A stretch of DNA of 64,000 nt, from contig NC_084795.1 in the NCBI RefSeq assembly GCF_963169125.1, positions 94,360,911-94,424,910 of the forward strand, in the 5' to 3' direction. Of this stretch, positions 23,632 to 34,966 are shown piece by piece. Within the stretch, counting starts at the first letter, position 1. Each line of letters starts with the position of its first letter. The DNA comes from Humulus lupulus. Its lineage: Eukaryota; Streptophyta; Magnoliopsida; Rosales; Cannabaceae. Under the pieces are notes generated by a model. It had not been told where the DNA came from and made no database searches. It worked only from the letters and a program-made list of their open reading frames with translations. Both the position numbers and the translations under genes were made by a program.

Positions 23632-26284
23632 AACTCCCACTTGCACTAATTGAAACTAATGCATTAATTCTACTAATCACATTTCATTGATATGCTTATC
23701 AAATGTAGCTTCTGGTAGTGTCTTTGTAAACAGATTTGCAAGATTGTCTTTAGTTGCAATCTTCATAACCTTCACATCTCCCCTGGCCACATATTCTCGA
23801 ATAATGTGATACTTCCTTTCTATATGCTTACTCCTCTTGTGACTTTGAGGTTCTTTCGAGTTGGCTATCGCTCCTGTATTGTCACAAAACAACACAAGCA
23901 GTTTATCCATTTATGGAATAACACCAAGATACGAATAAAACTTCTTTAGCCAGAATATTTCCTTAGCTGCTTCTGACATGACGATGTACTCAGCCTCCAT
24001 GGTGGAATCTGAGATTGCAAACTGATTTACGCTTCTCTAAATCACATCTCCACCCCCAAGAGTAAACACCATTCCAGAAGTAGACTTCATGTCATCGACA
24101 TCAGTCTAAAAATCTAAATCGGTGTAGCCTACAGGGTTCAGAACACCACCCTTGTAGACTAACATATAATCCCTAGTTCACCTTAAATACTTCATGATAT
24201 GCTTAACTGTTATCCAATGTTCTGGTCCTGGGTTTGACTTATACCTGCTCACTACTCCCACTGCATAGCAGATATCTGGTCTAGTACACAACATGGCATA
24301 CATCAGACTTCCAATTGCAGATGCGTAAGGAACTTTTCTCATTGCATCTTCCTCTTCAGGAGTCTGGGGAGACTGTTCCTTTGAAAGATGAATTCCATGG
24401 CGGGATGGTAAACGCCCTTTCTTGGAATTTGTCATTGAGAAACGTTCAAGCACTTTATCTATGTAAGCTACTTGAGATAGAGTTAAGAGTCTGTTCTTTC
24501 TATCCCTGATGATCTGGATACCTAGAACATAACCTGCTTCACCCAAATCCTTCATCTGGAATTGAGTGCTCAGCCAATTCTTCACATCTGATAATTTCTT
24601 AACATTGTTTCCAATGAGTAAGATATCATCTACATAAAGAACTAAGAGTAGCACTATTTGATTTGCCTTCAGTTGGTAAACACAGGGCTCATCAATATTT
24701 TGTTCAAAGCCATAGGTTTTGATTATTTCATCAAACCTAAGATTCCAGGAACGAGAAGCTTGCTTAAATCCATAGATGGACCTATTCAACTTGCAAACTT
24801 TTCCTTCTTGTCCAGCTACTTTAAATCCTTCTGGTTGATCCATATAAATGACTTCGTCAAGCTTTCCATTAAGAAAAGTTGTCTTGATGTCCATTTGCCA
24901 GATCTCATAGTCGAGAGCGGCTACTATGGATAAGAGGATGCGAATGGATTTGAGCATGGCTACCGGACTAAAAGTTTCCTCATAGTCCACGCCTTCTCTT
25001 TGGGTATAACCCTTTGCCACTAATCGAGCTTTATAAGTCTCGATATTTCCATCAACACCTCGTTTCTTCTTGTAGATCCACTTGCACCCAATGGCCCTAA
25101 AGTCGCTAGGTGCTTCTACAAGATCCCATACAAAATTTGAGTACATGGACTCCATTTCTTGTTTCATGGCTTCGAGCCATAGTTCATTTTCAGGGCTAGC
25201 CATTGCCTGTTTGAAAGACATCGGATCATCATCACTAGTGTCACCAACAACCATATTGGTGTCACCGTCCAAACCATAGCGAACTGAGTTTCTAGAAACC
25301 CTCCCACTACGACGAGGCTCTGTGACTGTTTGCTCAGGAACAATGGTACTTTCTTCATTTAAATCGACTTGGGTCGGTTGGATATGAAGAGTGGGAATTT
25401 CATCATCAACTTGCGTTGATGACGATGAAATATTGGTTGGAGTCAATTTTTTAACCATCTCCTCTAAAAATACTTTGCTGCGAGGTTTGAAGTTTTGGAC
25501 ATAGTCATTTTCTAGAAAAGTAGCATTCGTAGAAGTAAACACTTTCTTTTTTGAATGACTATAGAAAATTCTACCCCGAGTACCTTTAGGATAGCCAACA
25601 AACATGAAAACTTCAGTTCGCGGTTCTACCTTTCCCTCCTTTTTCCTCAGGACGTGAGCGGGACACCCCCAGATTCTATAATGGCGTAAACTAGGTTCAC
25701 GACCATTCTAGCGTTCTAAAGGTGTTTTGGGGATTGATTTAGACGGCACGACATTGAGAATGTCGTTCGCGGTTTCAATTGCATGTCCCCAAAACAAAGT
25801 TGGTAGAGTTGAGTAACTAAGCATGCATCTAACCATTTCCAATAAAGTTCTGTTCTGGCGTTCCGCTACACCATTTTGTTGCGGAGTACCTGGGGCAGTA
25901 AGTTGTGATAAAATCCCAATTTCAATTAAATGATCTTGGAACTGCATATCCAAATATTCTCCACCCCTATCAGATCGCAAGATCTTTAACGTTTTACCTA
26001 ATTGGTTCTGAGCCATTACTAGGAATTCTTGAAACTTTGAAAATGTTTCCGATTTCCTATGCATTAGGTAAAGACATGAGTATCTAGAGTAATCGTCAAT
26101 AAAAGTGATGAAATACTCAAAACCACCCCTGACTTGTACATTCAAAGGTCCACAAACATCTGAATGCATAAGACCAAGTGGTTCTTTGGCTCTATTACCC
26201 TTTGCAGAGAATGGACGCTTGGTCAGTTTTCCTTCTAGACAAGATTTACAGACAGGTGATCTAAGGTGAGTTCCCTCAAAGGTC
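23632..26284 (-). pseudogene. copia A pol remnant (integrase - RT - RNase H)
   Basis: Minus-strand reading from 26284 leftward. It has the end of the GAG-pre-integrase zinc region (CLEGKLTKRPF), the integrase core (HSDVCGPLNV, FIDDYSRY, LRSDRGGEY, GVAERQNRTLLEM at 26169-25708), RT (475 codons at 25605-24178, with KWIYKKKRG, QMDIKTTFLNG, YGFKQASRSW and the YVDD box at 24625-24636), then RNase H (LFCDNTGAIANSKEP) ending at 23677. A stop at 25708 separates integrase from RT where copia B has a tryptophan codon, and further stops lie at 24175-23910. The upstream part is cut off at 26284 by the gag-only element, and protease plus part of gag are deleted. It is not expressible as a polyprotein. Confidence 0.9.
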
Positions 26285-27408
26285 TGTTATATTATTTTAA
26301 ATAATATAATGTTAGATTAAATAATGTGACATAATGTGATTTTTCACACAAATGTGATTTGTCACACCTTGTAACATATTATTGAGAGTCACAAAAATTG
26401 GACACATGTGTGTGGCAAATATGACATATTTTGGAGTTACAAAAAAAATAAAATTGTAACTCCCAAATATTACCCAATAATATGTAGATTTAATATTACA
26501 CATTTTGATTTGAATTTCTCAAAAGCCATAAGAGATATGGCTGTTGGAGATGTGATTTTAACTCCCATAACGTGTATGGAAGTTACAAAATCAAGTGGGA
26601 ATGAATTTGGAACATTTTGGAAAATTTGGAAGATTGGTTGCTGAAAAAACGACTTAGGCCGCTGCCTATGTTTTTCAGGCCACGGCCCAAGAGGTAGAAA
26701 ACATCGTAGGCTGTGGCCCATGTTTTTCAGGCTGCGACCTGAGCGGCTGACAGCATTTTCCAAACTTCGGTTTTATCCAATTTTTAACGTTTCCAACAGC
26801 CAAATAACTCCCAAATCTCTATTTTAATTTCATAAACATCAAATTAATCATTGGTAACAGCCATGGGGGTTGGTGGAATTTGAAATTCAAAGGGTGTCTC
26901 AAAACTCTATAAATAGGAGCCTAATGCTCACTTGTAAGACATAATTTTTCTATCCATTAGAGCACTTGGATAGAAACACATTGATGCTTGATAATTCCAT
27001 AAAGCATTTCCAATATCTAAGAGAGATCCCTTAGTGCTTGAGTTAGGGGGAAATAAGCTTTTGGACAAAGGTGTTGAACATTATTCAAGTTGGTGATCCC
27101 CATTACTCTACACTTTGGTTGTGTAAGAGTTTGTGTTTTCATTATTTTGTTCTTCTTATTTACTTGTATTATTATAGTATTGAGTTTGTAATCCTCTTCT
27201 TCTATTTTCTATTTACATATTTATTTGTATTCTTTGTTTTAGAGTTTTAGTTCCTATAATTATCTTCTTTTCTCTTAATTCTACATTTACTTGTATTGTT
27301 GGTCATTGAGTTGTAAACTTATTTATCTATCATCTTGTCCATTGTATTTTTGCATAGAGTTGTAATATTTCTTACCATTTCCATTGAAATAAAATATATT
27401 CTCTAACA
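26285..27408 (+). repeat. Left LTR of the gag-only element
   Basis: Starts TG followed by a 23-nt near-perfect palindrome (26287-26309, 11-bp AT arms) and ends CTCTAACA. The first 280 bp align with 29863-30126. It contains a GC-rich AGGCCGCTGCC/CAGGCCACGGCC-type module at 26653-26760 that recurs in the Athila element. The 3' limit is inferred from CA plus the start of the internal region. Confidence 0.75.
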
Positions 27409-27434
27409 ATCAAAAGCTTATTTTCCTTTTTTCA

Positions 27435-28310
27435 ATGGAAGGTGAGACCATCAAGATCATGAACCAAGACCTAGTGAGGTTGGATAGGTTTGATGGATCC
27501 AATTTCACTAGGTGGCAAGACAAGGTGAAATTCCTTTTGACAACACTCAAGATAGCCTACATCCTTGAGTCATCCTTGGCACCTCTAGCCGAGCCATTCG
27601 ACAAAGACACTCCCGAGGAGGTGAAGAAAAGAAGGAAGAGAGAAGAGGACAACCTTCTTTATAGGGGTCATATCCTTAATGCCCTATCTGATAGGCTATA
27701 TGACCTCTATACCAACACCAAATCTGCGAAGGAGATTTGGGATGCCTTGGAGAGTAAGTACAAGGCCGAGGAAGAAGGTACAAGAAAGTTCTTAATTTCT
27801 CAATATTTTGAGTTTTCTTTCATTGATGGGAAAACTCTTTTACCTCAAATTCATGAGTTACAAGTGATTGTGAACAAGTTGAAAGTTCTCAAGATTGAGC
27901 TTCCCGAGGCCTTTCAAGTTGGTGCAATAATGGAAAAATTACCACCAACTTGGAGGAGCTATAGGAAAAGAATCCTCCATAAGAATAAGGATGACACTTT
28001 GGAAGAGATTCAAAAACACATTAGAATTGAAGAGGAATCGAGAATAAGAGACAAGGGTGTAAATGAGTCTAAAGATGAGACTTCCAAGGCCAATGCGGTT
28101 TCACACAAGCATCCCAAGGGCAATAACAATAAAAACGGTAGTGGGAACCCTTTAGGCCCAAAGAAAGATCATGGACAATTCAAAGACGTGAGAGGTCATT
28201 GTTTTGTTTGTGGAAAATCCGAGCACTATGCTAGAGTATGTAGGTACCGAAAGGACCCACATGAGAATAAGGTGAATGCTATAGAAAAGGAAGAAGTGAT
28301 CCTAGCATGA
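27435..28310 (+). CDS. Intact gag of the gag-only copia-type element (291 aa)
   Basis: Capsid/nucleocapsid protein of a copia-type element, expected to form cytoplasmic virus-like particles and package RNA. The N-terminus has the DUF4219/UBN2-type start LDRFDGSNFTRWQDKVKFLL (residues about 15-34). The central UBN2 domain includes AKEIWDALESKYKAEEEGTR and LLPQIHELQVIVNKLK, followed by MEKLPPTWRSYRKRI. A basic linker leads to one CCHC zinc knuckle, CFVCGKSEHYARVC (about residues 257-270). The frame is open from ATG to TGA with no disruption, unlike most other retroelement ORFs in the window, and stops shortly after the knuckle instead of reading into protease. Preservation suggests recent insertion or selection on gag alone. 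Confidence 0.88.
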   Translation: MEGETIKIMNQDLVRLDRFDGSNFTRWQDKVKFLLTTLKIAYILESSLAPLAEPFDKDTPEEVKKRRKREEDNLLYRGHILNALSDRLYDLYTNTKSAKEIWDALESKYKAEEEGTRKFLISQYFEFSFIDGKTLLPQIHELQVIVNKLKVLKIELPEAFQVGAIMEKLPPTWRSYRKRILHKNKDDTLEEIQKHIRIEEESRIRDKGVNESKDETSKANAVSHKHPKGNNNKNGSGNPLGPKKDHGQFKDVRGHCFVCGKSEHYARVCRYRKDPHENKVNAIEKEEVILA

Positions 28311-29862
28311 TTACCATGTTTATGTGCCTTGTTGGAAAATCATTATTTTGTAATAAAGCTTGTACTCTTGAAAGCTATCAATAAAATTAAAGTATTATTC
28401 TATGATAATTCTTTATTTTTCTAGGAGACATTTGTGTGAGATATTAAAAAAGTTTCAAAATGAACTTGTTAAAATAATAGGTAAGAGTGTAGACCTATTA
28501 TTTCATAATGTGATTATTTGTTTGAGAAATTCTCACATTACATTTGTGTTCACATTTTTATTTTGTGAAATACATAAAAGAAAGAAACTAAGTAAAATTT
28601 TCATTGAAAGAAGTGTGCCTTGCTTTAGAAAGTAAATAAATCAAGATAAACATTGAGGTTTTATCTTGAGAGTTTATCATATTGGTTAACGGACTCATGA
28701 TGAACTTTGATAATTATAAGTCTAGATTTATCTTAGAGGATAAATGACTTAATAGAAATGAAGAGATTTCTATTTTAAAGTGATTATCACTATGTGAGAA
28801 ATGTGGGGGGTGATTCTCCAAAAGCTAGTCAATTTTGTTGATAATAATTGATTAATTTGGTCATCCTATCAAATCACATTGGCTATATGTGTATAGAATG
28901 AACAAATCTAGATATCTTTGGTGTCTAAAGTTATTGTTTTGTGATATTTTGATTCAAGAAGGAATCAATTTAAAACATAAAGGAGAATTTTAGAAACAAA
29001 GAGGTTCCTAGAATTAATATTCAAGGAAAATGTTTATCTTGGATATTGAAGTATAAAATAGTGGGGGTGTTGACTATGGTCAAAATCACTATTTTAAAGA
29101 GGTAACTATTTTAATCAAACTATAGCTAGCAACAAAGTTTGAAGAAAATAATGAGAGTGTCTAAGTATGCATACATGAGAAAATGATTCAAATGGAATCA
29201 TTTCTACATCTCAAGGGATGGGACTTAGACTCCCTAAAGAGATTCACGGTTGATGGTAACCTATCTTAATACTAGTAACCAAACTAGTATTAGGTTCAAT
29301 AGGTAATAACAAGTCAATCAAGTGAATAGTAGTAGTACTCAAATATTGTCCCATCTGAGATATGAGTACTAGTGTGTTACCAAAATGAGGGTTAAAACCG
29401 AAATGTTTTTTTTAATAGAACTCAATCTTAAAAAGACAAGTATTTTAGGGTAACAAAATATTGTAAGAGTTCTACCTATATAGACCTAAGGGGTGCTGCC
29501 CCTCATGATAATTGGGAGTCATTCTCAAGAAAAGTCTATGAATGGAATGTGCACATGGCCATTAACGGTACAAAAGCGAGACATTGAGGTCTCAAGTGAA
29601 CATAGCAAATGTGTGTGTTATCACCGATTTGTTATCAAGGGATAGTGGTTCAATGCTTCGGCAACCAAAATTTCAACAAACTTTGTGGTAATTACACTAA
29701 GGTAAAATTCAAGTCGAAAGACATTTTACTTTACGCACCAATGCAAAGGTTTCTATAGAGAGTCATTATTTAATCAAGTGGGGGAATATTATATTTTAAT
29801 ATAATGTTTTGATTGATTAAATAAGTGTTACAAAAATTGACTATTTAATCTAAGTGGGGGAA
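28311..29862 (+). other. Non-coding internal part of the gag-only element
   Basis: Where copia elements carry pol, this 1.55 kb holds only short ORFs without retroviral motifs. Near its end a purine tract plus LTR-start-like sequence occurs twice: at 29782-29815 (GTGGGGGAATATTATATT) and at the true LTR border 29853-29875 (GTGGGGGAATGTTATATT). GACTATTTAATC-type repeats lie between them. Confidence 0.6.
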
Positions 29863-30126
29863 TGTTATATTATTTTAAATAATATAATGTTAGATTAAAT
29901 AATGTGACATAATGTGATTTGTCACACCTTGTAGTATATTATTGAGAGTCACAAAAATTGGATACATGTGTGTGGCAAATGTGACATATTTTGGAGTTAC
30001 AAAAAAAAAAAAAAAAAACTTGTAACTCCCAAATATTACCTAATAATGTGTAGATTTGATATTACACATTTTAATTTGAATTTCTGAAAAGCCATAAGAG
30101 ATATGGATGTTAGAGATGTGATTTTA
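29863..30126 (+). repeat. Truncated right LTR of the gag-only element
   Basis: The first 264 bp match the left LTR with scattered differences, including an expanded poly(A) at 30001-30018 and loss of a 24-bp duplicated TGTGATTTKTCACAC segment. It ends abruptly at GATTTTAACTC and continues into copia A gag. A deletion therefore removed the LTR remainder and the adjoining copia A protease region. Confidence 0.85.
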
Positions 30127-30570
30127 ACTCTTGTTGTTTTGTCCACCTTTCCTCTTGTTTCTAGCTTTCAAAGAGGAAGCTTGGTTAGCTTCAGCCGTAG
30201 CTGGATCAGCAGCAACAACAATAGTCTTATTTTCTTCTCCTTTACTAGGTCCACCCATGATAGACTCGAAAGTCTGAAGCTTGTTCATGAGATGCGTCAG
30301 ACCATAGTTGAGTTGATTACAAATGTGCAGACACGGTGCCATCTGAGCATTCATAGTGTCATCACGTATGTGCGGAGACGGTGATATCCAAGCTTTTACG
30401 GTGCCATCACGAGCACTGACGGTGCCATCCCAAACGTGCGGACACGGTGCTCGTTTGGGGATTCCTCAATCATGACGAACTCGAAGTTGTCACTAATCAA
30501 CTCTATGTTGATATTCTGCTTCCAATTAAGGAAGTTTTCTCCAGTGAGTTTCTACATCGAAAGTTTAGAA
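30127..30570 (-). pseudogene. copia A gag remnant with embedded minisatellite
   Basis: On the minus strand the N-terminal part reads NWKQNINIELISDNFEFVM. After a block of 20-25-nt repeats (30316-30450) the C-terminal part resumes as NQLNYGLTHLMNKLQTFES and SSLKARNKRKG. It lacks the central gag region normally present, and the zinc knuckle is lost in the deletion at 30127. The same repeat-filled gap is seen in copia B, so it predates the separation of the two copies. Confidence 0.75.
30316..30450. repeat. Minisatellite replacing the centre of copia A gag
   Basis: About six degenerate units of 20-25 nt; in gag sense each begins GCACCGT and contains TCCGCACGTTTGGGATG-like sequence. It is homologous to 59806-59900 in copia B, where about four units are present. 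Confidence 0.8.
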
Positions 30571-33452
30571 AGGATGGGAGTAGAAACAAACACTACTTAA
30601 CTTAAAACTACAAATATCAATAAAATAGAAATCAATCACATTTGCTCAATAAAACTTCTATTCACATAAATTTCAAGAAATAGCACAGCATATACCAAAA
30701 ATATGTAAGATACGAGAAAAAATACCAAAAACAATCATATCTCTATTTCTTTAGGTTTTTAACTAATCTATGATATCCTTGTCCCGGTTGTCGAGAGTCA
30801 AAAATAGCACTAGTTAAATAGAGTTTGTAAACTCATTTAATAATGGACACCACTATTAACAACCTACTATTCGATCAAACTAAAAAAAAAACAAAATCTC
30901 TTATTTTATGAGCTAGACCCACGGTTTCGATAATCATAGATTTAGTCCTAGTAATCACCGTAGGGGTGAGTCTAGTAGAATTTGATCTATAATTATCTAT
31001 CTTTCGAGATCTAACCTTGTCAAAATAGCTAATGAACACCTTCCGTAGGGGGACGTATCAAAGCGCCTCGAGGCCCCATTAAGCTATTGACTATGTTAAA
31101 CCAACGGTGGAGATCGAATAAAAATCTTAAAATAAGCTCATTATTAAATTAAAAATAGTATTTTTATTATTTATTTTTAGAAAATTAATGACTATGGTTT
31201 TCCAAAAAAAATTAAACAAATAAAATTTTTAAAACCAAAGTCCTATAATTTCCTATTAATTCTAAAGTGTCACATTGAAACAAATTCAATTAATTTAGAA
31301 TTAATTCGTTGCTAATCAATATTTAGGTTTAACTAATATAATGAACCTATACAATTAAGTCCAACTTAGGTAAATGGGCCTTAACAATTGGGCTTGTATG
31401 GAGGAGGGCTGGGTCCAATATGTCGTTCCCACTTAGGGATGCACATTTTCCCTATGGGGATGGGGCCCCACAGGGACCCGCCCCTAATGGGGCGGGGAAT
31501 CCCTGTCTAAATGGGGAACGGGGCGAGGACGGGGATAATTTTCAATCCTCGAATGCTAAATGGGGCGGGGACAATGATAGCACTCCCCGTCTCGACGGGG
31601 CCACGTTTAAATTTTTATATATTTTTGTAATATTTTATATGTATTTTATATCTTTCTTTTATGTTTTTGTAGTATAGTAGTAACTTTTTTAATATTTTAA
31701 ATTTATTTAGGATTGTGTTTAATATTTTAAATAATAAATATTGTGCAATATTTTAATTTACATATAATTTACAATTTTTATTTTAAAATTTATTTTTTAA
31801 ATAAATGGATTCCCGGCCCAAATAGGGGATTCTCGACGGGGAATAAGCGGGGATGAGGCGGGGACGGGGATTAAAAATATATATGGGGACGGGGACGGGG
31901 ACGGGGACGGGGACGGGGGGAGCACTCCTCGCCAATTCCCCGCCCCGTGTGCATCACTATTCCCACTACAAAAGCCTCCAACCTTCCATACAAGGTCCAA
32001 AAGACAAGAATTCAAACATTCGTTTTATTGATTGTTATTAATTGATTAGATCCACTATAGTCATGCAAAGCAAATGAGCCTTCGCAAGTGGAATCACCCA
32101 CAAGAGAGGAATTTAAACTTTACATTTTCTAATGGGCCCAAATAAAACCTATCATTTTATGAATATTTTATTTAGCAAAAACCATATATCTAACAAACAT
32201 ATGGGCCACTATATGCATTTTAGCCCAATTGCAAAAATACAACATATAGTGCAAACAAACATATTATAATTGGATGGGCCTAATCATGTTTCTATATGAT
32301 CAATTCTATGAATTTATGCAAAAATGCCACAATTAATTATCTAGAATTTACCAAAAAAAATTAAATTAATTAAATTTTGACAAAAATAAGTTAATTTAAA
32401 TGAAATTTATCAACAATTAACAATAGTTAATTTAAATTTCATCTATCAACAATCAACTTGGTTTAGGTTAATTTAAAAAAAATATTAATTTAATTTAAAT
32501 AAGATTTATCAACAATTAACCAAAGTTAATTTAAATCCCATTTATTAAAAAAATATTTTATTAATTGGTTGAAAAAAATGATAGTTTTCAAAATTTAACC
32601 AAATTAAAATTTTAAAATCAATATCTTAATTGTTTTTAAAAAATATCTTGTGTTGTTACAACTATTAGCTAATATTTTAACAATTTAAAAAAATAAAATA
32701 TAAATAGTTATAACAATCCTAAAATATCTTAAAACAGTTAATCAAATTCAAATATCCATAAAAATATCTAACTAACAATATTCAAATTTCAAATAACTTA
32801 AATATTAAAAAATATAGAATAAAAAGATATTTATATTTTCAAATAAAGATTTAATAAAAATATATTAAGAATTTAAAAGAAATTATCTTAAATATTTGAT
32901 ATCTTAATTATAATATTTTAAAAGATTTAAAATTAAGTTGTTAGTCTATTTTTAAATTATAATTTGAATCTACGTAGAAAATATCTAATTATTTAAATCT
33001 CAACTACAAAAATATCTTATTTAAAAAAAAAAAAATTTAAATGATAACAAAAAGATATTTTTGGTTTTGATTATAAATAATTTATTTTCACAATTTTTTT
33101 TAATTTAAAAAAATGGATGAATAGTAATCGGTATTGTTCATCGCGCGCGAGGTGGCTGGTGCGCGCATGGGCAGCCAGGCCAAAAAATATCCAAAAATTT
33201 TTTGAGTAATTTTTCAAACCAAAACTATTTTCTAATTGATTTCTAATATGTTTTACACAAAATAAAGCATATATAAAAAAATTAATAGCATAGAAAACAC
33301 TACAAAATAACCTAAAAATTGCTAATAATCACATAAATCAATATGCTATATAAAAACATGAAAACCATACAATTATTCAAACACATCAAATAATCCAATT
33401 TTTAACATGTTCATGCATGAAAATAAAGATTACCAAAGGCTCTCAGGCCAAT
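30571..33452 (-). other. 5' untranslated leader of copia A
   Basis: Long AT-rich leader between the 5' LTR and gag, colinear with 44833-46111 plus 58521-59640 of copia B. It contains the hAT MITE (31434-31959), a short CpG-rich block at 33138-33180 (CATCGCGCGCGAGG), and, next to the LTR (33425-33452), a weak primer-binding match reading TTGGCCTGAGAGCC in element sense, comparable to TGGTATCAGAGC of initiator methionine tRNA users. No ORF of interest. Confidence 0.6.
31434..31959. mobile_element. hAT MITE, 526 bp, with 8-bp target duplication
   Basis: Ends TAGGGATGCAC and, in reverse complement, TAGTGATGCAC. Flanked by TTCCCACT on both sides (31426-31433 and 31960-31967). Copia B shows the matching uninterrupted sequence (near 58833-58850), confirming insertion. 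The interior is GC-rich at the ends, with GGGGCGGGGA blocks and a (GGGGAC)n run at about 31882-31917, around an AT-rich middle. It encodes no transposase, and the terminal type suggests mobilisation by a hAT transposase. Confidence 0.9.
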
Positions 33453-34966
33453 TGTTTAGGAAAACTTATACAAGATCTTTATTTTATTTTCATGTAGATC
33501 TAATACTAAACAAATTAATATGAGATAACCTAGAATATGTTTCTAAAATTGAATTCAAAGAGAAAAAAAGATAAGAATACTTACAGTATACGCAACGGAA
33601 TGAAATAGTCTTTCCTTCAGTTTCTCTAACTCTTGTATCCTTTCTGTCACAGAGTATTATCAAGAAACTGAACTGTTCTTCTAATTTCTTCACAACCTTC
33701 CAATGTATCCTTAGAATCACCTAGAGTAGTGTGGGCAATTCTCAACACATGAGATAGATACAGAGAGAAGACGAGAAAAGAATAAAGAGTCTTAGAAAAT
33801 TACTTGTGTTTAGAGAGAATCTAAAACCTATCAAAAAATCTTACTTGTGACTTGTCAATTTTGACTTCTCTCTAAGCACTCATTTTATAGACTCAATTAG
33901 GCCATTTAATTTAATTAAAAAATCAATAAAATAATAGTCAATTAGCAACCCTAGGTTGAAATTACCATGGGCTTTATGCCCGTAAAATTTCCCATTTGAT
34001 TACAAGTCTATTGGACTTAAAATCAAGGCATGTATTATTTTCTATTGATTCAATTAATTAAATAATTCTTTAAATCCTTTATCAAATTAATTATTTATAA
34101 TTTGAACCTTGATTTAAACTTATTTATTAATTTAGATACCAATTTATCTTAATTAATAAATCTACCCTAATTTCTCTTTTCCTTTCTCAATTACATAACT
34201 CTGTGAAACTATCCAAAATTGACCTGGTCAACTTTGATAATTCTAATTGATAATTAAATCAATTAATTGAGACTATCTAGATAACTTTATCCAAGGTACA
34301 ATGGGAACCATGGGCCTATGAAATCAAGCTCCAATAAGTTATCATAAATCTAACAAATAAATTTACTAACTTATTAATTCCTCGTGACTCTACTATAGAC
34401 TCGAAATTGCACTCTTGAATTCATAGAACGCTCTATAACAAATATAGACACGCTATTAATTATCCATTGTTACCACCACAATTGTCACTCAATCCTCTAT
34501 AGACGGTCTACAATGAAATGGGACTAAAATACCGTTTTACCCCTCATTGTATTTTATCCTTAAAACACTTAGTTCCTTGTAAACGATATTTCAGTAAACT
34601 AATTTAATTACTGAAATGAGATCTCTATCATTTAACACGTTGAACCAAACTAAAAGGAAACCATCGTTTCACTTCTTCATCAGAAGCTATAGATGTTCAT
34701 TTCTATGATTAACACTCCCACTCAATTATACTACCGAGTTCCCAAGATGTAAGTATGGGCTAGTCCATAGGGTTAGCTGGTAACGAACAAGTCAAAGAAC
34801 TCAAATAATACAATCAGTTAGAATACTAACCACTTAGAATTGAGATTGAATTGACCTATGGTCAACTATATGATATGACGAGAATAGATAATAACGGAAT
34901 GTTTACTTATCTTATCAACTGTTAATATCGGTCTAGTCCAATGTAACAAATACATCCAATCTTATC

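Larger units (their letters stand above)
26285..30126 (+). mobile_element. Non-autonomous copia-type element carrying gag only (TR-GAG-like)
   Basis: Two direct copies of one LTR (26285 and 29863 onward) bracket about 2.45 kb holding an intact gag (27435-28310) and no protease, integrase, RT or RNase H. A polypurine tract (AAGTGGGGGAA) precedes the right LTR. The right LTR breaks off at about 30126 and joins copia A gag, so the right flank was deleted and no target duplication can be read; the left flank is AGGTC. The primer site after the left LTR is weak (ATCAAAAGC, reminiscent of the initiator-tRNA match ATCAGAGC). The layout matches the published terminal-repeat-with-GAG class, so mobilisation would need enzymes supplied in trans. 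Confidence 0.75.
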
